A stretch of DNA of 64,000 bases from the NCBI RefSeq assembly GCF_004167675.1, contig NZ_SEZQ01000004.1; one strand, written 5' to 3'. Made by a program: the position numbers and the translations under genes. This DNA is from Aliivibrio finisterrensis_A. GTDB taxonomy: Bacteria > Pseudomonadota > Gammaproteobacteria > Enterobacterales > Vibrionaceae. The stretch's first letter is position 1. Each line of letters begins with the position of its first letter. Under the pieces are notes generated by a model that worked only from the letters and a program-made list of their open reading frames with translations, searched no databases and had not been told where the DNA came from. Positions 34,851 to 42,931 of this stretch are shown in pieces.

Positions 34851-35885
34851 GTGACAGATCTATTATCCCAAGATGAAATTGATGCTCTACTCCATGGTGT
34901 AGATGACGTAGAAGATGATGTAACGGGTGGTCCTGAAGAAAACCTAGGTTCAATGAAGAACTTTGATTTTTCATCACAAGACCGAATCGTTCGTGGTCGA
35001 ATGCCAACCCTAGAATTGATTAACGAACGTTTTGCTCGTCATATGCGTATTAGTTTATTTAATATGTTGAGAAAAACCGCTGAAGTATCAATTAATGGCG
35101 TATCTATGGTGAAGTTTGGTGAGTATCAAAATACACTGTATGTTCCAACTAGCTTGAATATGGTGCGTTTTCGCCCATTAAAAGGCACAGCATTAGTCAC
35201 TATGGAAGCGCGTTTAGTTTTCATTCTAGTAGAAAACTTCTTTGGTGGTGATGGTCGATTCCATGCAAAAATTGAAGGCCGCGAGTTTACGCCAACGGAG
35301 CGACGTATTATTCAATTATTACTGAAAGTGATTTTTGAAGATTACAAAGAAGCATGGTCACCAGTAATGGGGGTTGAGTTTGAATACCTTGATTCAGAAG
35401 TAAACCCAACAATGGCAAACATTGTTAGCCCAACAGAAGTGATCGTTGTAAGTTCATTCCATATTGAAGTTGATGGTGGTGGTGGTGACTTCCACGTAGT
35501 CTTCCCATATTCAATGGTTGAGCCTATCCGTGAATTACTTGATGCGGGTGTTCAAAGTGACAAAATGGACACTGACGTTCGTTGGAGCAAGGCACTGCGT
35601 GATGAAATCATGGATGTGCCAGTTGAAATGAAAGTGAATCTTTTAGAGAGCCAAATTTCATTGCGTGACTTAATGGATTTAGAAGCAGGCGATATTATCC
35701 CTGTTGAAATGCCAGAAGCCGCCACCGTATTTGTAGAAGAATTGCCAACTTACCGCGGTAAAGTAGGTAAATCGAACGATAAATTAGCTGTACAGATCAC
35801 AGAGAAAATCAAACGCCCAGATATGGTGAAAACGGATTTAGCCTTCCTAGGCAAAGACGTATTGTTTGATCTAGATGAAGAATAA
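34851..35885 (+). CDS. fliM: Flagellar motor switch protein FliM
   Basis: 344 residues from GTG 34851. The N-terminus carries the CheY-P binding motif LSQDEIDALL (4-13). The middle domain (about 40-240) is CheC-like and binds FliG; the C-terminal SpoA-like domain pairs with FliN. The start is fixed by the motif, since no ATG lies upstream in frame. The gene follows fliL in the switch block fliLMN. Confidence 0.97.
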   Translation: MTDLLSQDEIDALLHGVDDVEDDVTGGPEENLGSMKNFDFSSQDRIVRGRMPTLELINERFARHMRISLFNMLRKTAEVSINGVSMVKFGEYQNTLYVPTSLNMVRFRPLKGTALVTMEARLVFILVENFFGGDGRFHAKIEGREFTPTERRIIQLLLKVIFEDYKEAWSPVMGVEFEYLDSEVNPTMANIVSPTEVIVVSSFHIEVDGGGGDFHVVFPYSMVEPIRELLDAGVQSDKMDTDVRWSKALRDEIMDVPVEMKVNLLESQISLRDLMDLEAGDIIPVEMPEAATVFVEELPTYRGKVGKSNDKLAVQITEKIKRPDMVKTDLAFLGKDVLFDLDEE

Positions 35886-35906
35886 GAGTAGAGAAGGTAG
35901 TGGATC

Positions 35907-36296
35907 ATGGATTCAAATGAACAACAAATGGCTGACGAATGGGCAGCAGCATTGAGTGAAAGTGCAGAAGGCCAAGCGGTAACTGCACCATTGGAAGACT
36001 TAGAAAATAAAGCGCCAGAGTTCAATGAAGATGAACGTCGCAAGCTTGATACGATCTTAGATATTCCTGTGACTATTTCTATGGAAGTAGGCCGTTCACA
36101 TATTAGTATTCGTAACTTACTGCAATTGAACCAAGGTTCCGTGGTTGAACTTGACCGTATTGCAGGTGAGTCATTGGATGTAATGGTGAATGGTACACTT
36201 ATCGCTCACGGTGAAGTGGTTGTCGTGAATGACAAGTTTGGTATTCGTTTAACAGACGTTATTAGCCAAACTGAGCGTATTAAGAAACTACGTTAA
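35907..36296 (+). CDS. fliN: Flagellar motor switch protein FliN
   Basis: 129 residues. Acidic N-terminal extension (1-50) and a C-terminal SpoA domain with ILDIPVTISMEVGRSHISIR, NQGSVVELDRIAGESLDVMV and NDKFGIRLTDVISQTERIKK. Forms the lower C ring with FliM and docks the FliH-FliI complex. Same operon. Confidence 0.97.
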   Translation: MDSNEQQMADEWAAALSESAEGQAVTAPLEDLENKAPEFNEDERRKLDTILDIPVTISMEVGRSHISIRNLLQLNQGSVVELDRIAGESLDVMVNGTLIAHGEVVVVNDKFGIRLTDVISQTERIKKLR

Positions 36297-36310
36297 TCAG
36301 GAACCAATAG

Positions 36311-36715
36311 ATGAATAAAAGGAAGGGTATGAAACAGCTATGGTTATTGGCATTAATGCCTTTTCCTTTATTTGCCGCAGATGCACCTAATGTCGATTTA
36401 GCGGCGACATTAGGCTCTTTGATTTTTGTTATCGCGCTTATCCTCTTTTTTGCTTGGCTATTAAAGAGAATGCGTTTTCCTGGTGTTACAGGATCTCCTG
36501 GCAGCAACATGAGTATTGTTAAGCAATTACCTGTGGGAACAAAAGAAAGAGTCGCAGTGGTTCAAGTTGGAGAAGAGCAGTTCCTTATTGGAATTACCTC
36601 TCAAAATATCAATATGCTAAGTAAGCTTGAAAAACCGTTAGATGTCAGTGAATCGACGTTGACACCATTTTCAACTCAACTAAGCCAACTGATGAAGAAA
36701 AATGCTAAAAACTAA
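36311..36715 (+). CDS. fliO: Flagellar export assembly factor FliO
   Basis: 134 residues from ATG 36311 (AGGA eight bases upstream); a second ATG at 36329, with its own AGGAAGGG, would give 128 residues and both are plausible. Signal-like hydrophobic N-terminus ending FAADA, one transmembrane helix (about 35-52) and a cytoplasmic FliO domain (SIVKQLPVGTKERVAVVQVG). FliO assists assembly of the FliP gate. Overlaps fliP by 14 bases. Confidence 0.93.
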   Translation: MNKRKGMKQLWLLALMPFPLFAADAPNVDLAATLGSLIFVIALILFFAWLLKRMRFPGVTGSPGSNMSIVKQLPVGTKERVAVVQVGEEQFLIGITSQNINMLSKLEKPLDVSESTLTPFSTQLSQLMKKNAKN

Positions 36716-37571
36716 TTTAATTGCCGCCACTTTGGCGGTTTTTTCACTCTTATTCATGACATCTTCGGCGTGGGCGGTGGATGACTTAGCAAGTGCAATT
36801 CCTGCAACAGCAGCCAGTGCAGAAGGCATGACTGTAACTGCGATGGAAAAGGACAGCGGAGCCTCTAAAACTATTGCTAAAGGCAGTAGTTCTGGTAGTG
36901 GGGTTCCAGCATTCACCATGACAACTAATGCTAATGGTGGTGAAGACTATTCTGTTAACCTGCAAATATTAGGGTTAATGACCATGCTAGGCTTTTTGCC
37001 TGCCATGGTTATTTTGATGACGTCGTTTACGCGTATAGTAGTGGTCATGTCGATATTACGACAAGCCATGGGTCTACAACAAACCCCATCAAACCAAGTT
37101 ATCATTGGTATCGCAATGTTTTTAACCTTTTTCATTATGGCTCCAGTCTTTGACAAGGTAAATAACACCGCTATTCAGCCTTATATCAATGAAGAAATTA
37201 CGGCGCGCGAAGCTTTTGATGTTGCACAAGTACCAATGAAAGAGTTTATGCTGGCGCAAACGCGAGTGAAAGATTTAGAGACATTCGTCAATATGTCTGG
37301 AGTAGAGGCGCAAAACCCTGAAGATGTACCGATTACCGTTATTATTCCTGCGTTTATTACCTCAGAACTAAAAACGGCATTTCAAATTGGTTTCATGCTT
37401 TTTTTACCTTTCTTAATTATCGACTTAGTCGTAGCCTCGGTATTAATGGCTATGGGTATGATGATGCTTTCTCCTATGATCGTATCGTTACCCTTTAAAC
37501 TTATGTTATTTGTATTGGTGGATGGGTGGAACTTAATACTTTCAACACTTGCCGGAAGCTTTAGTACATAA
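36702..37571 (+). CDS. fliP: Flagellar export gate protein FliP
   Basis: 289 residues. Cleavable signal peptide (ending SSAWA, about 1-25), a Ser/Gly/Ala-rich linker, then the FliP membrane core with LMTMLGFLPAMVILMTSFTR and FLPFLIIDLVVASVLMAMGM, the family signatures. Five or more FliP copies form the gate with FliQ and FliR. The start lies inside the end of fliO. Confidence 0.97.
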   Translation: MLKTNLIAATLAVFSLLFMTSSAWAVDDLASAIPATAASAEGMTVTAMEKDSGASKTIAKGSSSGSGVPAFTMTTNANGGEDYSVNLQILGLMTMLGFLPAMVILMTSFTRIVVVMSILRQAMGLQQTPSNQVIIGIAMFLTFFIMAPVFDKVNNTAIQPYINEEITAREAFDVAQVPMKEFMLAQTRVKDLETFVNMSGVEAQNPEDVPITVIIPAFITSELKTAFQIGFMLFLPFLIIDLVVASVLMAMGMMMLSPMIVSLPFKLMLFVLVDGWNLILSTLAGSFST

Positions 37572-37580
37572 GGAGCGAAC

Positions 37581-37850
37581 ATGACACCTGAAATGGCCAT
37601 CGAGCTATTCCGTGGTGCGCTGTACATGGTACTTATCATGGTGTGCGCCATTATTATCCCAAGTTTGCTTATTGGTTTAGTCGTTGCTGTATTCCAAGCG
37701 GCGACGTCAATTAACGAACAAACGTTAAGTTTTTTACCTCGTTTGATTGTCACCTTATTAGCATTAATGCTGTTTGGTCACTGGATGACTCGAATGTTGA
37801 TGGAATATTTTTACGAATTGATTGCTCAAATGCCAACCGTTCTTTATTAA
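37581..37850 (+). CDS. fliQ: Flagellar export gate protein FliQ
   Basis: 89 residues, two transmembrane helices (about 15-37 and 52-74) joined by AVFQAATSINEQTLSFLPRL, the FliQ signature. AGGAGCG ribosome site. Lies between fliP and fliR as in nearly all flagellar clusters. Confidence 0.97.
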   Translation: MTPEMAIELFRGALYMVLIMVCAIIIPSLLIGLVVAVFQAATSINEQTLSFLPRLIVTLLALMLFGHWMTRMLMEYFYELIAQMPTVLY

Positions 37851-37888
37851 TCTAAATAACTTCAACTCGGGATAATTTAAGCAGACTT

Positions 37889-38671
37889 ATGGAATACCCA
37901 ACCCAGATAGTATTAGATTTTATTGCTACGTATTTTTGGCCTTATACTCGCATTTCAGCCATGTTAATGGTGATGTCAGTATTCGGGGCTCGATTTGTGT
38001 CGCCTAGAATTCGACTCTATCTTGGCTTAACGATTACTTTTGCGGTTATGCCTGCCATTCCAGCCATGCCTCCTGAAATCCAGTTAATGTCTTTTCAAGG
38101 TTTTATGACGACAGCAGAGCAGATTATTATTGGCGTTGCTATGGGAATGGTCACCGTGTTTGTTACTCAAACTTTTGTTCTTCTTGGGCAAATTTTGGGT
38201 ATGCAGTCGAGTTTAGGCTTTGCTTCAATGGTTGACCCTGCAAATGGTCAAAATACGCCATTACTTGGTCAGCTATTTATGTTTCTATCGATACTGTTTT
38301 TCTTAGGAACTGATGGTCATTTAAAAATGATTAACTTTGTCGTAATGAGTTTCACTACGTTACCGGTTGGTGTCGGAAAATTGACAAGTGTCGATTATCA
38401 ATCCATGGCTGGCTGGCTTGGTATCATGATGAAAGCCGGGTTAAGCATGTCTCTATCTGGCATTATCGCCTTACTTACGGTCAACCTTTCTTTTGGTGTA
38501 ATGACGCGCGCAGCACCACAGCTAAATATATTCTCATTAGGTTTTGCTTTTGCATTATTAGTCGGTTTATTACTGACCTCATATATCATTCTTGGTTTAT
38601 TTACTCACTATGATTTGCACTGGGGTCGTGCTGAAGCGCAAATATGTAGCATGATAAGGCTGGATTGCTAA
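37889..38671 (+). CDS. fliR: Flagellar export gate protein FliR
   Basis: 260 residues, about six transmembrane segments. FliR words: FWPYTRISAMLMVMSVFGAR near the N-terminus, and LGMQSSLGFASMVDPANGQN in the middle. One copy joins the FliP-FliQ gate. flhB follows after 30 bases with AAGGAGGT directly before it. Confidence 0.97.
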   Translation: MEYPTQIVLDFIATYFWPYTRISAMLMVMSVFGARFVSPRIRLYLGLTITFAVMPAIPAMPPEIQLMSFQGFMTTAEQIIIGVAMGMVTVFVTQTFVLLGQILGMQSSLGFASMVDPANGQNTPLLGQLFMFLSILFFLGTDGHLKMINFVVMSFTTLPVGVGKLTSVDYQSMAGWLGIMMKAGLSMSLSGIIALLTVNLSFGVMTRAAPQLNIFSLGFAFALLVGLLLTSYIILGLFTHYDLHWGRAEAQICSMIRLDC

Positions 38672-38701
38672 TGGCTAAATTAAGACTCAAGGAGGTCAGC
38701 T

Positions 38702-39832
38702 ATGGCTGAAAGTGACGGTCAAGAACGTACCGAAGACGCCACGGCCAAACGCTTGCAACAAGCCAAAGACAAAGGGCAGGTTGCAAGGTCAAAAGAGCTC
38801 GCTTCAGTCTCTGTTTTGGTGTGTGGTTCGGTTGCATTAATGTGGTTTGGTGAAGGCGTTGCCAAAGCACTCTTTTCTATTATGGAGCGTTTCTTTTCTA
38901 TTTCTAGAGAAGAGATTTATGACACTAATAAGTTACTTGAAATCGTAGGTGGTGGATTAGTCGCATTGACTTTTCCAGTTCTGCTTATACTTGTCACATT
39001 ATTTGTTGCGGCCTTAATTGGTGCAGCAGGCCTTGGTGGTATTAATTTTTCAGCAGAAGCGGCAATGCCAAAACCGTCTAAAATGAACCCGATGTCAGGC
39101 ATTAAGCGAATGTTTGGTATGCAAAGTTGGGTTGAGCTTTTAAAGTCGATATTAAAAGTGTCTTTAGTTAGTGGGATGGCTTTTTATTTGATTAATCAAA
39201 GTAAAGCCGATTTATTTCAGCTTAGCCTTGATACGTATCCTGCAAATATTTTTCACTCCCTTGATATCTTGCTCAACTTTATTTTATTGATCAGCTGTAC
39301 CTTATTAATTGTGGTCGCGATTGATATTCCGTTTCAAATCTGGCAACACGCAAATCAGCTGAAAATGACCAAGCAAGAAATTAAAGATGAATATAAAGAG
39401 ACAGAAGGTAAGCCTGAAGTTAAAGGTCGTATTCGTATGCTTCAGCGAGAGATGACACAACGACGCATGATGGCAGATGTACCCTCAGCCGATGTCATCG
39501 TTACTAACCCAGAGCACTATTCAGTTGCATTGCGCTATGATCAAAGCAAAGATGCCGCTCCTATTGTTGTCGCGAAAGGGGTCGATCACATTGCAATGAA
39601 AATTCGAGAGATCGCTAGAGAGCACAATATTGATATTTTGCCTGCGCCACCATTGGCTCGTGCTTTATATCATTCAACAGAGTTAGAACAACAAATCCCT
39701 GATGGTCTGTTTGCCGCAGTTGCTCAAATCTTAGCGTATATCTTCCAGATGAAGCAATATAAGAAGAAGGGTGGAACTAAACCTGAACTCGATGAAAATA
39801 CACTGACGATCCCAGACGAGTTGAAAAAGTAG
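38702..39832 (+). CDS. flhB: Flagellar export specificity switch FlhB
   Basis: 376 residues: four transmembrane helices (N-terminal about 215 residues) and a cytoplasmic domain. The autocleavage site is NPEH at 269-272, where Salmonella FlhB has NPTH at the same numbers; Asn269 and Pro270, needed for cleavage, are kept. C-terminal words PAPPLARALYHSTELEQQIP follow. FlhB changes export from hook to filament subunits after FliK signals. An AAGGAGGT ribosome site supports the start. Last gene of the fliK operon. Confidence 0.97.
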   Translation: MAESDGQERTEDATAKRLQQAKDKGQVARSKELASVSVLVCGSVALMWFGEGVAKALFSIMERFFSISREEIYDTNKLLEIVGGGLVALTFPVLLILVTLFVAALIGAAGLGGINFSAEAAMPKPSKMNPMSGIKRMFGMQSWVELLKSILKVSLVSGMAFYLINQSKADLFQLSLDTYPANIFHSLDILLNFILLISCTLLIVVAIDIPFQIWQHANQLKMTKQEIKDEYKETEGKPEVKGRIRMLQREMTQRRMMADVPSADVIVTNPEHYSVALRYDQSKDAAPIVVAKGVDHIAMKIREIAREHNIDILPAPPLARALYHSTELEQQIPDGLFAAVAQILAYIFQMKQYKKKGGTKPELDENTLTIPDELKK

Positions 39833-39863
39833 CGAACAGCAATTTGATTAGCCTTTCTTTTTG

Positions 39864-40541
39864 CTAGTCTATACTCCAATTTTTAAGAATAGATTGATGA
39901 TGAAGCATCTGTATGCTTGACTCATCAATACTATTCGAATCAAACATGATCCCAATTTTTGATTGCTTTTCTTTTGGGTCTACATTTTTAATAATACCTG
40001 ATACTGTAATAGGACTTACTCCACTAAGTTCTATTGTTACAGAAATCTCTTGATTTAGAAGATTACTGTGATTCAGTTTTGCTGGTAATGAAATAGCACA
40101 ACCGCCGGCTGAAAAATCGGTCATTACACCAGTTAGGTTATGACTTCCCACTGCTAAATTACATGAAAACTTGGTCTCAAGACGTTGATGAGTACGGATC
40201 TGTCGCATGGAAATACTGCTAGGAGTATGAAGACAAATCATCTCCATAGGGCGGTAAATCACAGAATGGATTTGTGTGCGAAATGCAATAACATCCCGAT
40301 GCGTAGTATTGGTGATTGCCCTAAACGTAACTTCAGCCCCCTCTAGATAAATTTTATTAAACTCTAAAGGTGGTGCTATTGGGTATTCAAGAAAAACATA
40401 CTGACCTTTTTTAAAGCCAATTAATGTAGATTGAACTTGAGCGGATTGACCGTTTGGGCAAGTAACCTCAAGGATTACTCTACCTCCAATATCCATTTTA
40501 TTAAGCACATTTTGGTCCGTACTAAGCGATACATCAGCCAT
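39864..40541 (-). CDS. PilZ-domain c-di-GMP effector, YcgR-like
   Basis: 225 residues from the ATG at 40541; a TTG at 40580 would add 13 residues. N-terminal YcgR-N-like beta domain (about 1-105), then a PilZ domain with both c-di-GMP motifs: RTHQR (RxxxR, 116-120) and DFSAGG (DxSxxG, 142-147). YcgR proteins slow or bias the motor when c-di-GMP is high. Its place between flhB and flhA, on the opposite strand, suggests a flagellar brake, but that is inferred from context and domain architecture. No clear promoter was seen. Confidence 0.9.
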   Translation of the reverse strand: MADVSLSTDQNVLNKMDIGGRVILEVTCPNGQSAQVQSTLIGFKKGQYVFLEYPIAPPLEFNKIYLEGAEVTFRAITNTTHRDVIAFRTQIHSVIYRPMEMICLHTPSSISMRQIRTHQRLETKFSCNLAVGSHNLTGVMTDFSAGGCAISLPAKLNHSNLLNQEISVTIELSGVSPITVSGIIKNVDPKEKQSKIGIMFDSNSIDESSIQMLHHQSILKNWSID

Positions 40542-40623
40542 ATAAACATCAAGTAAGTAAAGAAGGTTACGATTATACAAAGGAAGACGTAAGTTGCAAT
40601 AATGATTGATATTTTTCCTTAAT

Positions 40624-40639
40624 AATTAAGTGCTTAATT
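40624..40639. repeat. Palindrome between the PilZ gene and flhA
   Basis: AATTAAGTGCTTAATT: seven-base arms around TG, 83 bases upstream of the PilZ gene start and about 70 bases before the flhA sigma-54 promoter. It has the size of a dimeric repressor or activator site; the factor is unknown. Confidence 0.4.
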
Positions 40640-40707
40640 CAACAGTAACCATCATTTTTTAACTTGTCAGAAAAGAGAATAAGTAAAGCCAAAAAAGTGA
40701 CATTAAT

Positions 40708-40725
40708 TTGGCTCGAAACTTGCTT
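40708..40725 (+). promoter_or_regulatory. Sigma-54 promoter of flhAFG-fliA-che
   Basis: TTGGCTCGAAACTTGCTT, with GG (40710-40711) and GC (40722-40723) ten bases apart, about 80 bases upstream of the flhA start. It probably drives the long flhA-to-fipA run, since no terminator is seen until 53460. Confidence 0.87.
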
Positions 40726-40805
40726 TGTTGGGAGGGTCATCCTGTTATCAGTTATTTATTATTGATAATTATTCAATAATGAAGTCGAGTAAAGAAGCCG
40801 AAGTA

Positions 40806-42899
40806 ATGAAATTTCAAATGCCACTCCCGAACAAGCTGTCTGCCTTGCAAGGTAAAACATTACCAGCTGTAGGAGCACCGATTTTAGTGCTATCTACGCT
40901 AGCAATGGTGATCTTACCCATTCCGGCGTTCTTACTTGATTTAATGTTTACTTTTAATATCGCATTAGCAATGGTGGTGTTATTGGTTACTATCTATTCA
41001 CGTAGACCTCTTGATTTTGCTGCTTTTCCTACCATTCTTTTGGTATCAACCTTACTACGTTTAGCACTGAACGTTGCATCAACGCGAGTTGTACTTCTGC
41101 ATGGCCATGAAGGTCCTGGTGCAGCAGGCCATGTAATCGATGCGTTTGGTAACGTGGTTATCGGTGGTAACTACGCCGTAGGTTTGATTGTTTTCATTAT
41201 CTTAATGATCATTAACTTTATGGTTGTAACCAAAGGTGCGGGACGTATTGCTGAAGTAAGTGCTCGTTTTACCTTGGATGCATTGCCAGGTAAACAAATG
41301 GCGATAGATGCGGATTTGAATGCTGGATTAATCGATCAAGAGCAGGCAAGAACACGTCGCTTTGAAGTAACCAAAGAAGCCGATTTTTACGGTTCAATGG
41401 ATGGTGCATCTAAATTCGTAAAAGGGGATGCCATTGCTGGTATTCTAATTCTATTTATTAACATCATCGGTGGCCTAGCCATTGGTATGAGTCAGTTTGG
41501 TCTCGGCTTTGGTGAAGCAATCCAAATCTATACTTTGCTAACCATTGGTGATGGTCTAGTTGCTCAGATCCCATCATTACTTTTGTCTATTGGTGCGGCG
41601 ATAATGGTTACTCGTCAAAACACAGATGAAGATATGGGGGAGCAATTAGTATTCCAACTTGTTGATAATCCAAAGGCACTAATGGTGACCGCTGGTATTA
41701 TGTTTGTGATGGGTATTGTGCCTGGGATGCCCCATTTCCCATTTATTCTACTTGCGTTAATGACGGGTGCTTGGGCGTATTATCTGAATAAGCAGAAAGA
41801 AAAAGAGGGTGATGATAAAAAAGCCGCGCCACCAATGGAGATATCATCATCGCAACCAAAAGAACTGTCGTGGGATGATGTTCAACCCGTTGATGTTATC
41901 GGACTTGAAGTGGGTTACCGCTTAATTCCAATGGTAGACAAAGAACAAGGTGGTGAGTTACTTGATCGCGTGAAAGGGGTACGTAAGAAACTATCACAAG
42001 ATTTTGGCTTCTTGGTTCCTGCTGTACATATTCGCGATAACTTAGAATTACCACCAAATGTATACCGAATTACATTAATGGGTGTCGCTGGTGGTGAAGC
42101 TGAAATTCGTCCAGATAAAGAGCTTGCGATTAACCCAGGACAAGTTTATGGGTCGATTGAAGGGGAACCAACGTTTGATCCTGCTTTTGGTCTAGAGGCC
42201 GTCTGGATTAACAGTGAGCAAAGAGAGCACGCCCAAGCTTTAGGCTATACTGTAGTAGATGCAGCGACAGTGTTGGCAACACACTTAAGCCAATTGCTGA
42301 CAAACAATGCAGCGCAATTACTTGGACATGAAGAAGTTCAGAATTTGTTAGAGCTACTTTCACAAAGCTCACCTAAACTAGTAGAGGGATTAGTCCCAGA
42401 TCAGCTACCATTAGGTGCCGTTGTTAAAGTGCTTCAAAACTTATTAAATGAAGCGATCCCAGTGCGTGATATTCGTACTATAGTTCAAACGTTGTCGGAA
42501 TATGCGCCAAAAAGTCAAGAACCTGACATTTTGACGGCGGCCGTTCGAATTTCACTAAAACGATTAATTGTTCAAGAAATCAATGGGATAGAGGCTGAAA
42601 TGCCTGTTATTACATTAATTCCTGAATTGGAACAAATATTGCATCAAACAATGCAGGCATCAGGTGGCGAGACCACAGGTATTGAACCAGGCCTAGCTGA
42701 GCGTTTACAAGCTTCTTTAACTTTAGCAACTCAAGAGCAGGAATTAAAAGGAGAAGCGGCAGTCTTATTGACTTCAGGTGTATTACGTTCAACATTGGCT
42801 AAGTTTGTTAAGAATACGATTCCTAACTTACGTGTGCTTTCTTATCAAGAAATTCCAGATGAGAAGCAAATTAGAATTGTTCAAGCTGTTGGTAACTAA
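40806..42899 (+). CDS. flhA: Flagellar export gate protein FlhA
   Basis: 697 residues from ATG 40806, matching the usual vibrio length; in-frame TTG 40725 lies within the promoter and ATG 40779 has no ribosome site. About eight transmembrane helices in the first 330 residues with the FHIPEP-family segment RFTLDALPGKQMAIDADLNA, then a large cytoplasmic domain (about 350-697) that receives chaperone-substrate complexes. FlhA couples proton flow to export. Followed closely by flhF. Confidence 0.96.
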   Translation: MKFQMPLPNKLSALQGKTLPAVGAPILVLSTLAMVILPIPAFLLDLMFTFNIALAMVVLLVTIYSRRPLDFAAFPTILLVSTLLRLALNVASTRVVLLHGHEGPGAAGHVIDAFGNVVIGGNYAVGLIVFIILMIINFMVVTKGAGRIAEVSARFTLDALPGKQMAIDADLNAGLIDQEQARTRRFEVTKEADFYGSMDGASKFVKGDAIAGILILFINIIGGLAIGMSQFGLGFGEAIQIYTLLTIGDGLVAQIPSLLLSIGAAIMVTRQNTDEDMGEQLVFQLVDNPKALMVTAGIMFVMGIVPGMPHFPFILLALMTGAWAYYLNKQKEKEGDDKKAAPPMEISSSQPKELSWDDVQPVDVIGLEVGYRLIPMVDKEQGGELLDRVKGVRKKLSQDFGFLVPAVHIRDNLELPPNVYRITLMGVAGGEAEIRPDKELAINPGQVYGSIEGEPTFDPAFGLEAVWINSEQREHAQALGYTVVDAATVLATHLSQLLTNNAAQLLGHEEVQNLLELLSQSSPKLVEGLVPDQLPLGAVVKVLQNLLNEAIPVRDIRTIVQTLSEYAPKSQEPDILTAAVRISLKRLIVQEINGIEAEMPVITLIPELEQILHQTMQASGGETTGIEPGLAERLQASLTLATQEQELKGEAAVLLTSGVLRSTLAKFVKNTIPNLRVLSYQEIPDEKQIRIVQAVGN

Positions 42900-42931
42900 T
42901 CGCGTCGACTTATTAGCGCAGGAATACGATA

